DNA of 64,000 nucleotides from Pseudomonadaceae bacterium SI-3 (GTDB lineage Bacteria > Pseudomonadota > Gammaproteobacteria > Pseudomonadales > Pseudomonadaceae). The position numbers and the translations under genes were made by a program. The notes under the pieces are model-generated. The model worked only from the letters and a program-made list of their open reading frames with translations. It searched no databases and was not told the origin of the DNA. Below are positions 42,423 through 51,207 of the stretch, piece by piece (within the stretch, counting starts at the first letter, position 1; every line of letters starts with the position of its first letter). The stretch is taken from NCBI GenBank assembly GCA_004010935.1, contig CP026511.1, positions 496,001 through 560,000 of the forward strand, given 5' to 3'.

Positions 42423-42440
42423 GTCTGGTCGTTGCTGCCG

Positions 42441-42470
42441 AGGCCGGGGAAACCCGGCCTTTGTCTGTCT
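42441..42470 (+). terminator. Hairpin terminator after rho
   Basis: AGGCCGGG-GAAA-CCCGGCCT (8-bp stem, GAAA loop) followed by the T-rich TTGTCTGTCT, 18 nt after the rho stop. Confidence 0.8.
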
Positions 42471-42545
42471 GCAGGTTTTGTATCGACCTGCACCAAGGCT
42501 ACACTTTCCGCCCGGACACCCGCCGGCCCCTGCGAGGCTCAAGCA

Positions 42546-44012
42546 ATGCAGTATCGCGATCTGCGCGACTTTATCCGAGGCCTGGAACAGCGCGGTGAAC
42601 TCAAGCGCGTTTCAGCCGCCGTTTCTCCCGTTCTGGAAATGACCGAGATATGCGATCGAACCCTGCGCAAGCAGGGGCCGGCGCTGCTCTTCGAGAACCC
42701 GACCGGCTTCGATATGCCGGTTCTCGGAAATCTCTTCGGCACACCCAAGCGCGTTGCTCTGGGTATGGGGGCGGAGGAAGTGTCCGAGCTACGCGAGATC
42801 GGCAAGCTCTTGGCCTTTCTCAAGGAGCCGGAGCCGCCAAAAGGGCTAAAGGATGCCTGGAGCAAGCTACCGATCTACAAGAAGGTCATCAGCATGGCGC
42901 CCAAGGTGCTCAAGGATGCGCCCTGTCAGGAGCTGGTCGTCGAAGGTGAGGATGTTGATCTGTCTCTGCTGCCGGTTCAGACCTGCTGGCCAGGCGATGC
43001 TGGGCCACTGATCACCTGGGGGCTGACAATCACCAAGGGCCCTAACAAGGAGCGGCAGAACCTCGGTATCTATCGCCAGCAGGTGATTGGTCGCAACAAG
43101 GTGATCATGCGCTGGCTCAGCCATCGAGGCGGTGCGCTGGACTTTCGTGAGTGGTGCGAGAAGTATCCCGACCGACCCTACCCAGTGGCGGTGGCACTCG
43201 GCGCTGATCCGGCCACGATCCTCGGCGCTGTTACTCCGGTTCCGGATTCGCTCTCCGAATATGCCTTTGCTGGCTTGTTACGCGGCAGCCGTACCGAGCT
43301 GGTCAAATGCCGGGGTAGCGATCTGCAGGTGCCGGCCGGTGCTGAAATTGTTCTGGAAGGTTACATTCAGCCTGGCGAGATGGCCGATGAAGGGCCGTAC
43401 GGTGATCACACCGGCTACTACAACGAGGTCGATCGCTTCCCGGTGTTCACCGTGGAGCGCATCACCCGACGTCGCGACGCTATCTATCACAGCACCTATA
43501 CCGGTCGGCCGCCAGATGAACCGGCGATACTGGGTGTCGCGCTCAACGAGGTTTTTGTACCGATCCTGCAGAAGCAGTTTCCCGAGATCACTGATTTCTA
43601 TCTGCCGCCGGAAGGCTGTTCCTACCGCATGGCGGTGGTAACCATGAAAAAACAGTACCCCGGCCACGCCAAGCGCGTGATGCTGGGCGTATGGAGCTTT
43701 CTACGGCAGTTCATGTACACAAAGTTCGTCATCGTTACCGACGATGACATCAACGCACGGGATTGGAATGACGTTATCTGGGCCATCACCACGCGCATGG
43801 ATCCCAAGCGCGATACGGTGCTGATCGAGAACACACCAATCGACTATCTAGACTTTGCCTCGCCGGTGTCCGGTCTCGGCAGCAAGATGGGCCTCGATGC
43901 CACTCATAAGTGGCCCGGCGAGACTACCCGTGAATGGGGGCGTGCCATCGTGCAGGATGAGGCGGTGAAGCGTAGGGTCGACGAACTCTGGGCCGAGCTT
44001 GGCATCGACTGA
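42546..44012 (+). CDS. ubiD: UbiD, prenylated-FMN-dependent 3-octaprenyl-4-hydroxybenzoate decarboxylase
   Basis: 488 residues, the length of E. coli UbiD. It starts [21 protein letters not shown] and keeps the family core [25 protein letters not shown] (catalytic Glu region) and the C-terminal [16 protein letters not shown]. It decarboxylates the quinone precursor in ubiquinone synthesis using prFMN from UbiX (not in this window). ATG 42546 is chosen over upstream in-frame codons that look non-coding. The next gene begins 34 bp later. Confidence 0.96.
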   Translation: MQYRDLRDFIRGLEQRGELKRVSAAVSPVLEMTEICDRTLRKQGPALLFENPTGFDMPVLGNLFGTPKRVALGMGAEEVSELREIGKLLAFLKEPEPPKGLKDAWSKLPIYKKVISMAPKVLKDAPCQELVVEGEDVDLSLLPVQTCWPGDAGPLITWGLTITKGPNKERQNLGIYRQQVIGRNKVIMRWLSHRGGALDFREWCEKYPDRPYPVAVALGADPATILGAVTPVPDSLSEYAFAGLLRGSRTELVKCRGSDLQVPAGAEIVLEGYIQPGEMADEGPYGDHTGYYNEVDRFPVFTVERITRRRDAIYHSTYTGRPPDEPAILGVALNEVFVPILQKQFPEITDFYLPPEGCSYRMAVVTMKKQYPGHAKRVMLGVWSFLRQFMYTKFVIVTDDDINARDWNDVIWAITTRMDPKRDTVLIENTPIDYLDFASPVSGLGSKMGLDATHKWPGETTREWGRAIVQDEAVKRRVDELWAELGID

Positions 44013-44045
44013 TGACAGCCGCGCATTTACTCAGGTTTTGAATTG

Positions 44046-45023
44046 ATGAAAGTAACCCTGCAACCCTCCGGAGCAGTGCTCGACGTCGAACGTGGTGAGT
44101 TGATTCTCGACGCCGCGCGGCGGTTGGGCTACGACTGTCCGCAAGCATGCCGCAACGGTAATTGCCTGATATGCGCTGCACTGCTGGTTGACGGCCGGGT
44201 GCGTCAGCGTGGCGAAAGCCATGATCATGGCGAAGTTTTCGCCTGCCTGGCTGAGCCAGAGGAAGATTGCGTTCTGCTGTGGGATGGTGTGCTTGCGCCG
44301 GGGGAGCTACCGGTGCGTACGCTGAGTTGCCAGCTCGTCAGCTGTGAAGAGGTGGGGGGCGACGTGTTTCGCCTGTTACTCCGTGCGCCGGCCGGTAAAC
44401 TGCCACGCTACCATGCTGGGCAGTATTTGCTGCTCGAGCGGGAGGATGGCGAATACAGCGCCTTTTCGCTAGCGTCCGCGCCAGGGCGCGGACGTGAGCT
44501 GGAGCTCCACGTGCTAGCGCGTGAATCGTCAGCGATCGACCTGCTGCAGCAAATCAGGCGCACCGGGACGGCTCGCGTGCAGATGCCGTTCGGCGATACC
44601 CACCTCGCCGAGCTGCCAGAGGGGCCATTGGTGCTGATTGCTGCAGGCACCGGGATGGCGCAGATGCACAGTCTGATCGAGCATTGCCGAGCCGAGGGCT
44701 TCGCCCATCCGGTGCATCTGTACTGGGGGGTGCGTCGCCCGGAAGACTTCTATCAGTTGACGCATTGGCAGGAGTGGCAACAGCTGCCCAATCTCCGTCT
44801 GCATCAGATTGTCAGTGATGTTTGTGAGTGGGCGGGGCGGCGCGGCATGTTGCATCAAGCAGTCTGCGAGGACTTCACCGATCTCCAGCCAGTTCACGTC
44901 TACGCCAGCGGGTCTCCCGCGATGGTCTACGGCACGCTGGATGCATTGGTGGAGGCGGGAATGGATGCAAAACAGATGCGTGCAGACGTATTCGCCTATG
45001 CGCCTCGGGATCGTAAGAGCTGA
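44046..45023 (+). CDS. Ferredoxin-NAD(P)H flavin reductase (CDP-6-deoxy-delta-3,4-glucoseen reductase-like)
   Basis: 325 residues. An N-terminal plant-type [2Fe-2S] domain carries Cys35-x4-Cys40-x2-Cys43 and Cys67, with an extra Cys31. An FAD-binding ferredoxin-reductase-like domain (YHAGQYLLLE, YSAFSLASAP) and an NAD(P)-binding domain (LIAAGTGMAQMHSLIEH) follow. Similar single-chain reductases after ubiD in pseudomonads are annotated as AscD-like or Fre-like; the electron acceptor is unknown. It is in the ubiD direction with 33 bp spacing. Confidence 0.88.
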   Translation: MKVTLQPSGAVLDVERGELILDAARRLGYDCPQACRNGNCLICAALLVDGRVRQRGESHDHGEVFACLAEPEEDCVLLWDGVLAPGELPVRTLSCQLVSCEEVGGDVFRLLLRAPAGKLPRYHAGQYLLLEREDGEYSAFSLASAPGRGRELELHVLARESSAIDLLQQIRRTGTARVQMPFGDTHLAELPEGPLVLIAAGTGMAQMHSLIEHCRAEGFAHPVHLYWGVRRPEDFYQLTHWQEWQQLPNLRLHQIVSDVCEWAGRRGMLHQAVCEDFTDLQPVHVYASGSPAMVYGTLDALVEAGMDAKQMRADVFAYAPRDRKS

Positions 45024-45055
45024 GCGCCGGGCGGGCGCTGCCCGTCGACAGAGAA

Positions 45056-45077
45056 GCAGCGCCGGCTACAGCGCTGC
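45056..45077. repeat. REP-like palindrome between convergent reductase and SPOR genes
   Basis: GCAGCGC-CGGCTACA-GCGCTGC, a perfect 7-bp stem in the 80-bp convergent gap. It resembles the short GC-rich palindromes (REP) scattered in Pseudomonas genomes and may act as a bidirectional transcript end. Copy number in the genome is not testable here. Confidence 0.4.
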
Positions 45078-45103
45078 TCCCGTGCTTGAACTAAAGCCTC
45101 GGC

Positions 45104-45763
45104 TCAGCGCGCCTGGCGCTGTTGAAGCAGCAGGTTCTTGTAACCGCTTGCTGATAGCGCCTTCTGGGCCTGATCGAGTCGTGCTCGGTCGGCAAATGGC
45201 CCGACCAGCACCCGATACCAGTCCTCGTCACGCACGGTCACGCTTTCAACTCGTACATCCTGGCCGAGCAGAATGATCTGCGCCCTAACCTTTTCCGCTT
45301 CGGGCTTCTTGCGGAACGAGCCGGCCTGCAAGAAAAACTGAGTCACCGGTGCCTTGGCCACTGTAGGCGGAGGTGGTGGTACCTGGCCATTCAGAGCGGC
45401 TTCGGCGCGCGCCGCGTCGATCTTTGCAGCCTCTTCCGGTGTGACCGGCTTGGGCGGCTCGGGCTTTGGCGCCTCTGGCGGCAAGATCACTTCCGACTCA
45501 GGCAGCAGCGTATAGAAGTCGTACTTCGGTTTGGCTGGCTGGCCCGTGGCGGGAGGCGAACGCTTCGGCTGCTCCTTGGATTTCGCTGTGTCCTTGGTGC
45601 GCTGGATCTCATCGCCGCCAGGTTCGAGGTTCATCAGGAACACAATGAAGCCGCCAATGACCAGTCCACACACGAGCCAGATCCAGCCGGGTACCGGCTT
45701 CTTGGCGGGTGCCTGGTAGCGGCTCGCGCCACGTTTCGGGGCGGGTTTTTTCCTGGCTGCCAC
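45104..45763 (-). CDS. SPOR-domain membrane protein
   Basis: 219 residues starting with GTG directly after the argS stop (the coding regions abut). A short basic cytoplasmic tail (AARKKPAPKRGASRYQ) is followed by one membrane helix (about 25-45), a Pro/Glu/Lys-rich linker with repeated PEPPKP-like motifs, and a C-terminal SPOR domain (QFFLQAGSFRKKPEAEKVRAQ to the end). SPOR domains bind denuded glycan strands at the septum. It is coupled to argS. The FtsN-like layout is suggestive, but pseudomonads have several SPOR proteins. Confidence 0.88.
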   Translation of the reverse strand: MAARKKPAPKRGASRYQAPAKKPVPGWIWLVCGLVIGGFIVFLMNLEPGGDEIQRTKDTAKSKEQPKRSPPATGQPAKPKYDFYTLLPESEVILPPEAPKPEPPKPVTPEEAAKIDAARAEAALNGQVPPPPPTVAKAPVTQFFLQAGSFRKKPEAEKVRAQIILLGQDVRVESVTVRDEDWYRVLVGPFADRARLDQAQKALSASGYKNLLLQQRQAR

Positions 45764-47506
45764 TTACATCCGCTCCAGCGTTTCCAGGCCAAGCAGGGCA
45801 AGGCCCTGTTTCAGCGTTTTGCCGGTCAGGGCGGCGAGGCGCAGGCGACTCTGTTTAACCGTCTCGCTCTCAGCGGTGAGTATCGGGCAGTGTTCGTAGA
45901 AGCTGGAGAACAGCCCTGCCAGATCGTATAGATAGCTGCACAGCAGATGGGGAACACCTTTCTCACCCACACCGTTGAGCACCTCGGCGAACTGAGCCAG
46001 CTTCGCGCCTAGTGCTTGTTCTTGTTCGGCTTCCAGGTTGATCTCGCCGCCGAGTCCATCCATGCCGGTACCCAGCTTGCGAAACACGCTGGCCACCCGG
46101 GTGTAGGCGTAAAGCAGGTAGGGGGCGGTGTTGCCTTCGAAGCTGAGCATCTGCTCGAAGTTGAAGCTGTAATCGCTGGTGCGGTGCTTGGACAGGTCTG
46201 CATATTTCACTGCGCCGATGCCCACAGCGCGGGCGATTTGCCGCAGCTCCCCTTCGTCAAGATCCGGGTTTTTGCCTTTAACCAGGCTGTAGGCGCGCTG
46301 CTCGGCTTCATCGAGCAGGTCAACCAGCTTCACCGTGCCGCCATCCCGGGTCTTGAAGGGGCGGCCATCGGCACCGTTCATGGTGCCGAAACCCATGTGC
46401 TCGAGCTGCATGTCGCTGCGGACGAAGCCGGCGCGTCGAGCAACCTCGAAGGTCATTTGGAAATGCAGTGCTTGGCGCTGATCGACAAAATACAGCGCGC
46501 GATCAGCCTTTAGCTGCTGACTGCGGTAGCGCATGGAGGCCAGGTCAGTGGTGGCGTAGAGGTAGCCGCCACCGGCTTTCTGCACAATCACCGGGAGCGG
46601 GTTGCCTTCGGCGTTCTTGAATTCATCGAGAAAGACGCATTGGGCTCCGTTGCTCTCAGTCAGCAGCCCTTTGACCTTGAGCGATGCGACTATGTCGGCG
46701 AGTTCGGCGTTGTAGGCGCTTTCGCCTTTTACATCGTCCGGGGTGAGCATGACATTGAGGCGGTCGTAGACTTCTTGCGCATGGCTGAGTGAGAGTTCGT
46801 TAAATTGCTTCCACAGCCGCAGGCATTCGGCATCGCCTGCTTGCAGCTCCACGACTAGCTTGCGCGCGCGTTCGGCAAACTCGGTCGATTCGTCGAACCG
46901 TTGCTTCGCTGCGCGGTAGAAGCCTTCCAGGTCCGCCAGCTCCGGTGAGTCGAACCCTTTCGGTTGTTCCTTCACGTAAGCCAGCAGCATGCCGAACTGG
47001 GTGCCCCAATCGCCCACGTGGTTCTGCCGGATAACCTCGTCTCCGAGGAATTCGAGCACGCGCGCCACGGCGTCGCCGATGATGGTCGAGCGCAGGTGGC
47101 CGACGTGCATTTCCTTCGCCAGGTTCGGTGAGGAGAGGTCGACCACAACGCGTTGCTTGGAGCCCGTTTTGCTGACGCTGAGATGAGGGTCGGCGAGGGC
47201 GGCTTCTAACCGCTGCGCCAACGCAGCGCTGTTCTGGAAGAAATTGAGAAAGCCCGGGCCGGCGATCTCGACCTTGCTGACGCTGGGGTCTGCTGGCAAT
47301 GCTTCGATGAGCTTTTGCGCCAGATCGCGCGGCTTCATCCCGGCGGGCTTTGCCAGCATCATCGCGACGTTGCTGGCAAAGTCGCCGTGGGTCTTGTCGC
47401 GGGTGTTCTCCACCTGAATAGTCGGGTTCGACCCCTCCGGCAGCACGCCTTCGGCGGTGAGACGGGCCAGGGCTTGCTGGATCAGATGGCGAATGCTGTC
47501 TTTCAT
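45764..47506 (-). CDS. argS: Arginyl-tRNA synthetase ArgS
   Basis: 580 residues, class I synthetase. The Add1 domain ([14 protein letters not shown]) is followed by the HIGH-like HVGH (134-137) and the Rossmann core ([13 protein letters not shown]). There is no KMSKS-like loop, as is usual for ArgRS, and the end carries the anticodon-binding DALR domain ([18 protein letters not shown]). It charges tRNA-Arg. priA lies upstream on the same strand, 117 bp away. Confidence 0.97.
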   Translation of the reverse strand: MKDSIRHLIQQALARLTAEGVLPEGSNPTIQVENTRDKTHGDFASNVAMMLAKPAGMKPRDLAQKLIEALPADPSVSKVEIAGPGFLNFFQNSAALAQRLEAALADPHLSVSKTGSKQRVVVDLSSPNLAKEMHVGHLRSTIIGDAVARVLEFLGDEVIRQNHVGDWGTQFGMLLAYVKEQPKGFDSPELADLEGFYRAAKQRFDESTEFAERARKLVVELQAGDAECLRLWKQFNELSLSHAQEVYDRLNVMLTPDDVKGESAYNAELADIVASLKVKGLLTESNGAQCVFLDEFKNAEGNPLPVIVQKAGGGYLYATTDLASMRYRSQQLKADRALYFVDQRQALHFQMTFEVARRAGFVRSDMQLEHMGFGTMNGADGRPFKTRDGGTVKLVDLLDEAEQRAYSLVKGKNPDLDEGELRQIARAVGIGAVKYADLSKHRTSDYSFNFEQMLSFEGNTAPYLLYAYTRVASVFRKLGTGMDGLGGEINLEAEQEQALGAKLAQFAEVLNGVGEKGVPHLLCSYLYDLAGLFSSFYEHCPILTAESETVKQSRLRLAALTGKTLKQGLALLGLETLERM

Positions 47507-47623
47507 GATGTGCTCGGTCGGCCGAAGGCTTTGGTCGAAAACTGGGCATTATCGGTGCCCCGAGGCCGAACCTTCAAGGCTTAAGGCGCTTAGTTGCGCT
47601 GGAGTCTGTGCGACAGGCCAACA

Positions 47624-49846
47624 TCAGAACAGGTCGATTGGGTCAACATCCAACGACCAGCGGACGGTGCGGCTACCCGGCAATGTCTCTACCTGCGGCA
47701 TCCAGGCGCTCATAAGGTTATGCAGTGGTGCGCGGGCGTTAGCTTGTAGTAGCAGCTGCGCACGAAAACGCCCGGCACGTCGCTCCATCGGAGCGGGCAC
47801 TGGCCCCAGCAGCTCGACACCCGTCAGGCCGAGTTGCGCTATCAGCTGTTCGGCCTGAATACAGGCTTGATCGAGGAAGTCTTCGGCCTGGCCGGGTTTC
47901 ACCGCCTCGGCCCGCAACAGCGCAAGATGGCTGAAAGGAGGCAAGCCAGCCGCGCGACGCTCGCTCAGCGCCTGCTCAGCGAAGGCGAAGTAGCCCTGCT
48001 CGGTCAGCTGAACCAGCAGCGGGTGGTCAGCCAGGTGAGTCTGGATGATCACTTTGCCGGGCTCCTCGGCCCGCCCAGCGCGGCCGGCTACCTGCACGAT
48101 CAGCTGAGCCATCCGTTCGCTGGCGCGGAAATCGGCCGAAAACAAACCACCGTCCGCATCAAGAATGGCGACCAAGGTCACGCGCGGGAAGTGGTGGCCC
48201 TTCGCGAGCATCTGAGTGCCCACCAGCACGCATGGCTCGCCACGGTTGATGGTGGCCAGCAGCTGCTCCATCGAGCCTTTGCGTGAGGTACTGTCACGAT
48301 CGATGCGTAGCACCGGGTAGTCAGGAAAGAGCGTTGCGAGTCGCTCCTCCGCTCGCTCAGTACCCGCGCCTACGGGCCTCAGGTCGAGCTTGTTGCAGTC
48401 TGGACAGCTATGCGGCGGGCGTTCGGCATGCCCGCAGTGGTGGCAGCGCAGCTCGTTGTGACGCTGATGCAGCGTCATCCTGGCGTCACAGCGAGGGCAC
48501 TGGCCGATCCATCCGCAATCGTGGCACAGCAGCGAGGGGGCGAAGCCGCGCCGGTTGAGGAAGACCAGCACCTGCTGTCCAGCGGCAAGTGTCTGCGCCA
48601 TGGCCTGCTGCAATGGGCCGGAAATGCCGGAATCGAGCGGGCGGCTCTTTATGTCCAGGCGCAGAAAGCGCGGCGCTTGAGCCCCTCCGGCACGCTCGGT
48701 CAGCTTCAATAACCCGTAGCGCCCGCTGTGCGCGTTGTGCAGGCTTTCCAGCGACGGCGTCGCCGACCCCAGCAAAATCGGGACGTTCTCTTGGCGCGCT
48801 CTGACCACGGCGAGGTCGCGTGCGTGATAGCGCAGGCCTTCCTGCTGTTTATAAGAGGCATCATGCTCTTCATCGAGAATGATCAACCCCGGGTTTTTCA
48901 TCGGGGTGAACAATGCTGAGCGGGTACCGATGATGATGTCCGCCTCGCCGTCCCGCGCCGCAAGCCAGGCATCTAGACGTTCGCGGTCGTTGACATTGGA
49001 GTGGAGCAGGGCGATGCGGGCATTGAAGCGTTTTTCGAAGCGCGCCAGGGTCTGTGGCCCGAGGTTGATCTCGGGAATCAACACCAGAGCCTGCTTGCCG
49101 GCCTCCAACACCTGATGGATCAGCTGCAGGTAGACCTCTGTCTTGCCACTCCCGGTGACGCCGGCGAGCAGGTATGCCTGAAAGCCATCCAGGCCTGAGT
49201 GAATGGCTTCGAAGGCGGCGCGTTGCTGCTGGTTCAGCGGTAATTCCGCCTGCAGCAGCCAGCTGCCCTGGTGCTGCCGAGTCTGGTGGCAGCGCCGGGT
49301 CTCGACGCGCAGCAGACCTTTCTGCAACAGCAAATCGAGGCTGTCTTTGCTCAGCTGCATCTGCGAAAGCAGGGCATGCGCCACGCCGTGAGGATGCTGA
49401 GCGATGGTCTTCAGTGCTTCGCGTTGGCGTGGCGCCCGGCTCAGTCTCGGATCGTCGGGCCGCGCGCCGTTGACTACATGCCAGAAGCGCTCCTGTCTCG
49501 CCTCGGCGGGTTCGCCCTGGCGCAGCAGGACTGGCAGCGCCCAGCTGAGCGTGTCGCCGAGGCTGTGCTGGTAATACTGGGCAGTCCACAGGCATAGCTT
49601 GAACAGCGGCGACGGTAGGGGAGGTCGCGCATCGAGCAACTCCAGAGCCGGTTTGAGCTTCGCGTCGGGGACTTCGCTGTGACTGACGACCTCTACCAGT
49701 ATCCCGATGATTTCGCGTCGGCCAAACGGTACGCGCAGGCGCATACCCGGCTGCAGCCGGGCGTTTGAGACCCCAGCAGGTGGGAGGTAATCGAAGAGTC
49801 TGCGCAATGGCGAGGGCAGCGCGAGGCGGAGTATGGATCGGGGCAC
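47624..49846 (-). CDS. priA: Primosomal replication restart helicase PriA
   Basis: 740 residues. The DNA-binding N-terminal domain (PLRRLFDYLPP, VPFGRREIIGILVE) comes first. Walker A GVTGSGKTE (229-237), DEEH (325-328) and other SF2 motifs follow. A paired zinc region with eight cysteines (CHDCGWIGQCPRC and CHHCGHAERPPHSCPDC) lies at about 435-485. It loads DnaB at stalled forks through PriB/DnaT-type or PriC routes. The priA-argS-SPOR order matches the P. aeruginosa block. Confidence 0.97.
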   Translation of the reverse strand: MPRSILRLALPSPLRRLFDYLPPAGVSNARLQPGMRLRVPFGRREIIGILVEVVSHSEVPDAKLKPALELLDARPPLPSPLFKLCLWTAQYYQHSLGDTLSWALPVLLRQGEPAEARQERFWHVVNGARPDDPRLSRAPRQREALKTIAQHPHGVAHALLSQMQLSKDSLDLLLQKGLLRVETRRCHQTRQHQGSWLLQAELPLNQQQRAAFEAIHSGLDGFQAYLLAGVTGSGKTEVYLQLIHQVLEAGKQALVLIPEINLGPQTLARFEKRFNARIALLHSNVNDRERLDAWLAARDGEADIIIGTRSALFTPMKNPGLIILDEEHDASYKQQEGLRYHARDLAVVRARQENVPILLGSATPSLESLHNAHSGRYGLLKLTERAGGAQAPRFLRLDIKSRPLDSGISGPLQQAMAQTLAAGQQVLVFLNRRGFAPSLLCHDCGWIGQCPRCDARMTLHQRHNELRCHHCGHAERPPHSCPDCNKLDLRPVGAGTERAEERLATLFPDYPVLRIDRDSTSRKGSMEQLLATINRGEPCVLVGTQMLAKGHHFPRVTLVAILDADGGLFSADFRASERMAQLIVQVAGRAGRAEEPGKVIIQTHLADHPLLVQLTEQGYFAFAEQALSERRAAGLPPFSHLALLRAEAVKPGQAEDFLDQACIQAEQLIAQLGLTGVELLGPVPAPMERRAGRFRAQLLLQANARAPLHNLMSAWMPQVETLPGSRTVRWSLDVDPIDLF

Positions 49847-50049
49847 GCGAAAGTCCTTGGCGGCGAGTGCCGATCTTAAACGATCCGGCGGGGTAGCAGG
49901 CTGGCCTGTAGTCTTGGGCTGTGGGGTGAGGCGATATCTGTCCGATCAGCAGCCCTTGCATCGCCTACTTGCTCTGTTATTATTCGCGCCCTTCCGTGCG
50001 GTACTCGACATAGGGTCGGGTGGCGGCACAAGTCCTAGAGGATTTTTCC

Positions 50050-50262
50050 ATGAAAGCCGATATCCATCCTAATTACGTAGAAATCGACGCCACTTGCAGC
50101 TGCGGCAACGTCATCAAGACTCGCTCTACGCTGGCCAAGAACCTGAGCATCGACGTTTGTTCTGAGTGCCATCCGTTCTACACCGGCAAGCAGAAAGTGC
50201 TGGATACCGGCGGCCGTATCGACCGCTTCAAGCAGCGCTTTGGTGTGTTTGGCGCCAAGTAA
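50050..50262 (+). CDS. rpmE: Ribosomal protein L31 (zinc-binding C+ type)
   Basis: 70 residues. Cys16, Cys18, Cys37 and Cys40 ([17 protein letters not shown]) give the zinc-containing, non-stress form; the Zur-controlled C- paralogue is not in this window. Start ATG 50050 follows AGAGGA 8 nt upstream. The intrinsic terminator appears to lie inside the 5' end of the next gene (50310-50340). Divergent from priA across about 200 bp that contain both promoters. Confidence 0.98.
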   Translation: MKADIHPNYVEIDATCSCGNVIKTRSTLAKNLSIDVCSECHPFYTGKQKVLDTGGRIDRFKQRFGVFGAK

Positions 50263-50288
50263 CAAGCTGTCGTCGCTACGGGAATCCG

Positions 50289-51083
50289 ATGAGATTCTCC
50301 GAGCAACTGAAAAAGGCGTCCCTGGTGGGCGCCTTTTTCGTTTCTATCTTCTTCAGCTTGCAAGCTGCGGCGCTTTGCCCGGCCAGCGAGCCGCTCTCGC
50401 GCGTGAAGGTCGCGACAGTTATTGATGGCGATACGCTGCGGCTGGTCGATGGTCGCAGTGTGCGACTCATTGGGTTGAATGCCACCGAAATGGGCCGTAA
50501 AGGGCGCAGTGCCGAGCCGTTTGCAGAGGCTGCAAGGAATCGGCTGCAATCGTTGGTGAGCACCAATGATGGTTATGTCGCTATAAGAATTGGTCGGCAA
50601 TCCAGGGATCACTACGGACGCGTTCTTGCTCACGCCTTCGACAAACATGGCGAAAATCTGGAAGCGCAAATGCTTGCCGAGGGATTGGGCTTCTTTATCG
50701 CCATCGCGCCGAACGTGTCGTTGGCCGAATGCCAGCGAGCGGCGGAGCGGCAGGCGCGTTCTGCTGGCAAAGGGGTTTGGCGGCAACCTCCTGTGATCGC
50801 GGTGGACCGCGTGCGTGGCGGTGGGTTTGCGATTGTCAGGGCCCGTGTCGAGCGCATGGAGACCAACCGAGGAGGTGTCTGGTTGGAACTGGGTGGTTCG
50901 CTTGTGGTGCAGATCCCTCCTCAGGTCGTTGCCGCTTTCGATGATGCGTTGAAGGGGTTGTCTGGCAAGGATGTCGAGGTCAGGGGCTGGGTTATCGACC
51001 GAAAGAGTCGTGGTGATCGGTCGCGGCGGGCGCGTTGGTTGTTGAAGCTAAGCCACCCGTCGATGCTCATGCCTTTGTCCTGA
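50289..51083 (+). CDS. Secreted thermonuclease-family (SNase-like) nuclease
   Basis: 264 residues. The signal peptide reads MRFSEQLKKASLVGAFFVSI with cleavage near SLQAAA (residue 28). The SNase core follows: ATVIDGDTLRL (Asp46, Asp48), RLIGLNATEMG (Arg59; Asn64 replaces the usual Asp, common in this branch; Glu67) and DHYGRVLA. A second SNase-like/OB region occupies about 185-260. It is a likely periplasmic or extracellular nuclease. The N-terminal codons coincide with the rpmE terminator hairpin, so the exact start and expression mode are open; no good alternative start keeps the signal peptide. Confidence 0.85.
   Translation: MRFSEQLKKASLVGAFFVSIFFSLQAAALCPASEPLSRVKVATVIDGDTLRLVDGRSVRLIGLNATEMGRKGRSAEPFAEAARNRLQSLVSTNDGYVAIRIGRQSRDHYGRVLAHAFDKHGENLEAQMLAEGLGFFIAIAPNVSLAECQRAAERQARSAGKGVWRQPPVIAVDRVRGGGFAIVRARVERMETNRGGVWLELGGSLVVQIPPQVVAAFDDALKGLSGKDVEVRGWVIDRKSRGDRSRRARWLLKLSHPSMLMPLS
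50310..50340 (+). terminator. rpmE terminator hairpin inside the nuclease reading frame
   Basis: AAAAAGGCG-(T)-CCC / GGG-CGCCTTTTT forms a roughly 12-bp stem with one bulge and a TGGT loop, ending in T5. It lies 48 nt after the rpmE stop and 21 nt after the nuclease ATG; the same bases encode KKASLVGAFF. Confidence 0.75.
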
Positions 51084-51207
51084 AGCCGTCGCCAAAGTCG
51101 TACGGCCAGACCTTGACAGTCAGGTTTTCCGTTCCCTTGTGACGGCGCTCGGTCTTGGCGTATCCTCGACCACCTGTCTGTCCCAGTAAAATAAGCGGAA
51201 TTGCCCC

